Shown piece by piece: positions 62,700-64,000 of a DNA stretch of 64,000 bases. A program made the translations under genes and the position numbers. The stretch comes from Sycobia sp. Sy_11. Its lineage: Eukaryota; Arthropoda; Insecta; Hymenoptera; Epichrysomallidae. Location of the stretch: contig JACCIC010000215.1 of NCBI GenBank assembly GCA_018907035.1, positions 1-64,000 on the forward strand, read 5' to 3'. The notes under the pieces are model-generated. The model did not search any database and was not told where the DNA came from. It saw nothing but the letters and a program-made list of their open reading frames with translations. Position 1 is the first letter of the stretch; each line of letters starts with the position of its first letter.

Positions 62700-63616
62700 A
62701 AAATGAAAATATACGAAGTATGTAATATATATTGTATATTATATATAAACATTTTAAATACGGTTTCTACTGAGAAATATTGTATTAGCATGTACGGGCG
62801 GTTGATTACGATATCCCGTTTCCTCAAGACGATTTATACATGCAGTTGTGTGTTTGGATGATAGAATGCGATGTCCAGGTGTCTCTGGGTGATTTCTACA
62901 GGCAATATTATATTTAGTTGATAGAAAACGGAGTCTAGATATGAGGAAATCAACTTCTATGTGAAGATTCATGTTGAGACGGTACTCTTTCCGAACGACT
63001 TCAACGGGGACTATCGTGTTTAGTTGGTAGGAAACGATGTTTAGGGATGTCGGGTCAACTTCTACGGGGAGTTTCGTGTTCGCATCATAGAATGCGATTT
63101 CCAGATGATTTGGAACGGCTTCAACGGGGAGTGTCATGTATAGTTAGTGGGAAACGATGTCCAGGTACCTCATTACGACTTCTATGAAGAGATTAGTATT
63201 CTATCATTCGAACACGTACACTCCCAGTAAGAGTCGTCCCGAGATAACTGGAAATTATATTCGACCTCCCCAACACAAAACTCTCTATAGCAGTCGTCCC
63301 GAGATATTCCCTATAGTCCGAACATGATTCTCTCTGTAAACTTCGTCTCGAGATACTTGCACATCTTTTTCTACCGCTCGCAAAGTACAATTTTTTCCAT
63401 TGAAGCCGTATTTAATATGCATGTATATATATATTGTATAAAATGGTCGACAAAATATTAACTTTTTGAAGTGGACGCTACATTGAAGCAGCTTTTTATA
63501 CAGAAGCGACGATAGGTAAATTACGGTCAATTATTTATAGAAATGTAGATTTGTATATATAAGAGTACTTTTTACTCAATTATTATTTCGGGCGAAGCCG
63601 AGACGGGGGATGCTAG
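62700..63616 (+). mobile_element. Helitron-like non-autonomous element with internal minisatellite (copy 2)
   Basis: Same element as 2971-4010 but in the opposite orientation. 3' end at 63616: TTTCGG-GCGAAG-CCGAGA hairpin, CGGGGGATG, CTAG, then T. Stem bases differ from copy 1 yet pair in both. The 60-bp units run in one orientation at about 62800-63200 and in the other at 63200-63390, with the switch in the same unit context as copy 1. Left boundary approximate, at the TTTAAATACGGTTTCTACTG block near 62753 or slightly before. Confidence 0.55.
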
Positions 63617-64000
63617 TTTATACATAAATTTGGAAAGTTTAGGTCAATGTTGAGAATTAGAGAAAAATTTACATTTGATCAGAAGAATTAAATTCTAAAA
63701 ATCTCTTATTATATTATACATTTTTTTTGTTGTGTTAAAATGGTTGTATTATAATGATCATGTATGATAAAATTAATTCTATTACTGAACAATAATAACA
63801 TAATCGATTTGGATTGGTTTAAGCAACATGCATTTATAATATTCTATAAATTATTTTATTCTATGTCCCTCTTAAACTTTAAGATTTCTTAAACTTAGAC
63901 GTTAATGACTCTTATTTACGCCACGGCTGAAATTTTTCTTCTCTCGGTTTTGCTTTTCACCTTCGTAAATCGACTTTAGGCGGTCTGGCGAAGTTAATTT
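63617..64000. other. no gene recognised
   Basis: AT-rich to the window edge; nothing supportable seen. Confidence 0.4.

Noticed and set aside
47772..64000. Remaining C-terminal FIG4 exons
   Set aside because: I looked for the next conserved segments after KTYR on + and found none; they are probably beyond the window.

Overview
Eukaryotic, AT-rich DNA from an insect. The split host gene, its insect-like protein and the mix of mobile elements (mariner, R1-type LINE, Ty3/gypsy, Bel-Pao, Penelope-like) fit an arthropod, and a hymenopteran such as an ant is my best guess; that last step is inference. Almost all recognisable coding sequence is mobile-element debris. The one confidently recognised host gene is FIG4, the Sac-domain phosphoinositide phosphatase. 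Five of its internal exons lie on the + strand between 26008 and 47771, with matching phases and canonical splice sites. No earlier or later FIG4 exons were found here.

Layout. 1-4.0 kb: the end of a mariner, an old transposase remnant, a possible unidentified 3'-terminal exon, and a Helitron-like element holding a bidirectional 60-bp minisatellite. 4.0-7.5 kb: Penelope-like (PLE) pieces, including a head-to-head inverted pair. 7.9-22.1 kb: a damaged but nearly complete Ty3/gypsy element (gag, protease, RT, RNase H, integrase, a second retropepsin-like ORF, a Pro-rich ORF, a 1.57-kb LTR) lies between two R1-type LINE copies in the same orientation, with two inverted LTR duplications. 22.5-24.8 kb: Bel-Pao pol and mariner fossils. 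26-48 kb: FIG4, whose 10.7-kb and 8.5-kb introns are filled with mariners, a Bel-Pao gag piece, a tRNA-like sequence and a cluster of PLEs. 48-60 kb: more PLEs, a complete mariner with terminal inverted repeats, and mariner fossils. 60-64 kb: an unidentified GC-rich block, tandem repeats and a second Helitron-like copy in the opposite orientation to the first.

Most notable signals. (1) Three consecutive RNA hairpins in the gypsy LTR share an apical core, while their stems differ by compensatory changes. (2) The PLE terminal repeats carry a hammerhead-ribozyme motif followed about 15-25 nt later by a compact ~70-nt spliceosomal intron; about ten copies are at different stages of decay, and one subfamily has a 3-nt change in the core. 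(3) PLE copies are repeatedly joined 5'-to-5' as inverted pairs. (4) A second aspartic-protease-like ORF lies downstream of the gypsy integrase. (5) The Helitron-like pair contains a head-to-head 60-bp array whose orientation switch is at the same point in both copies.
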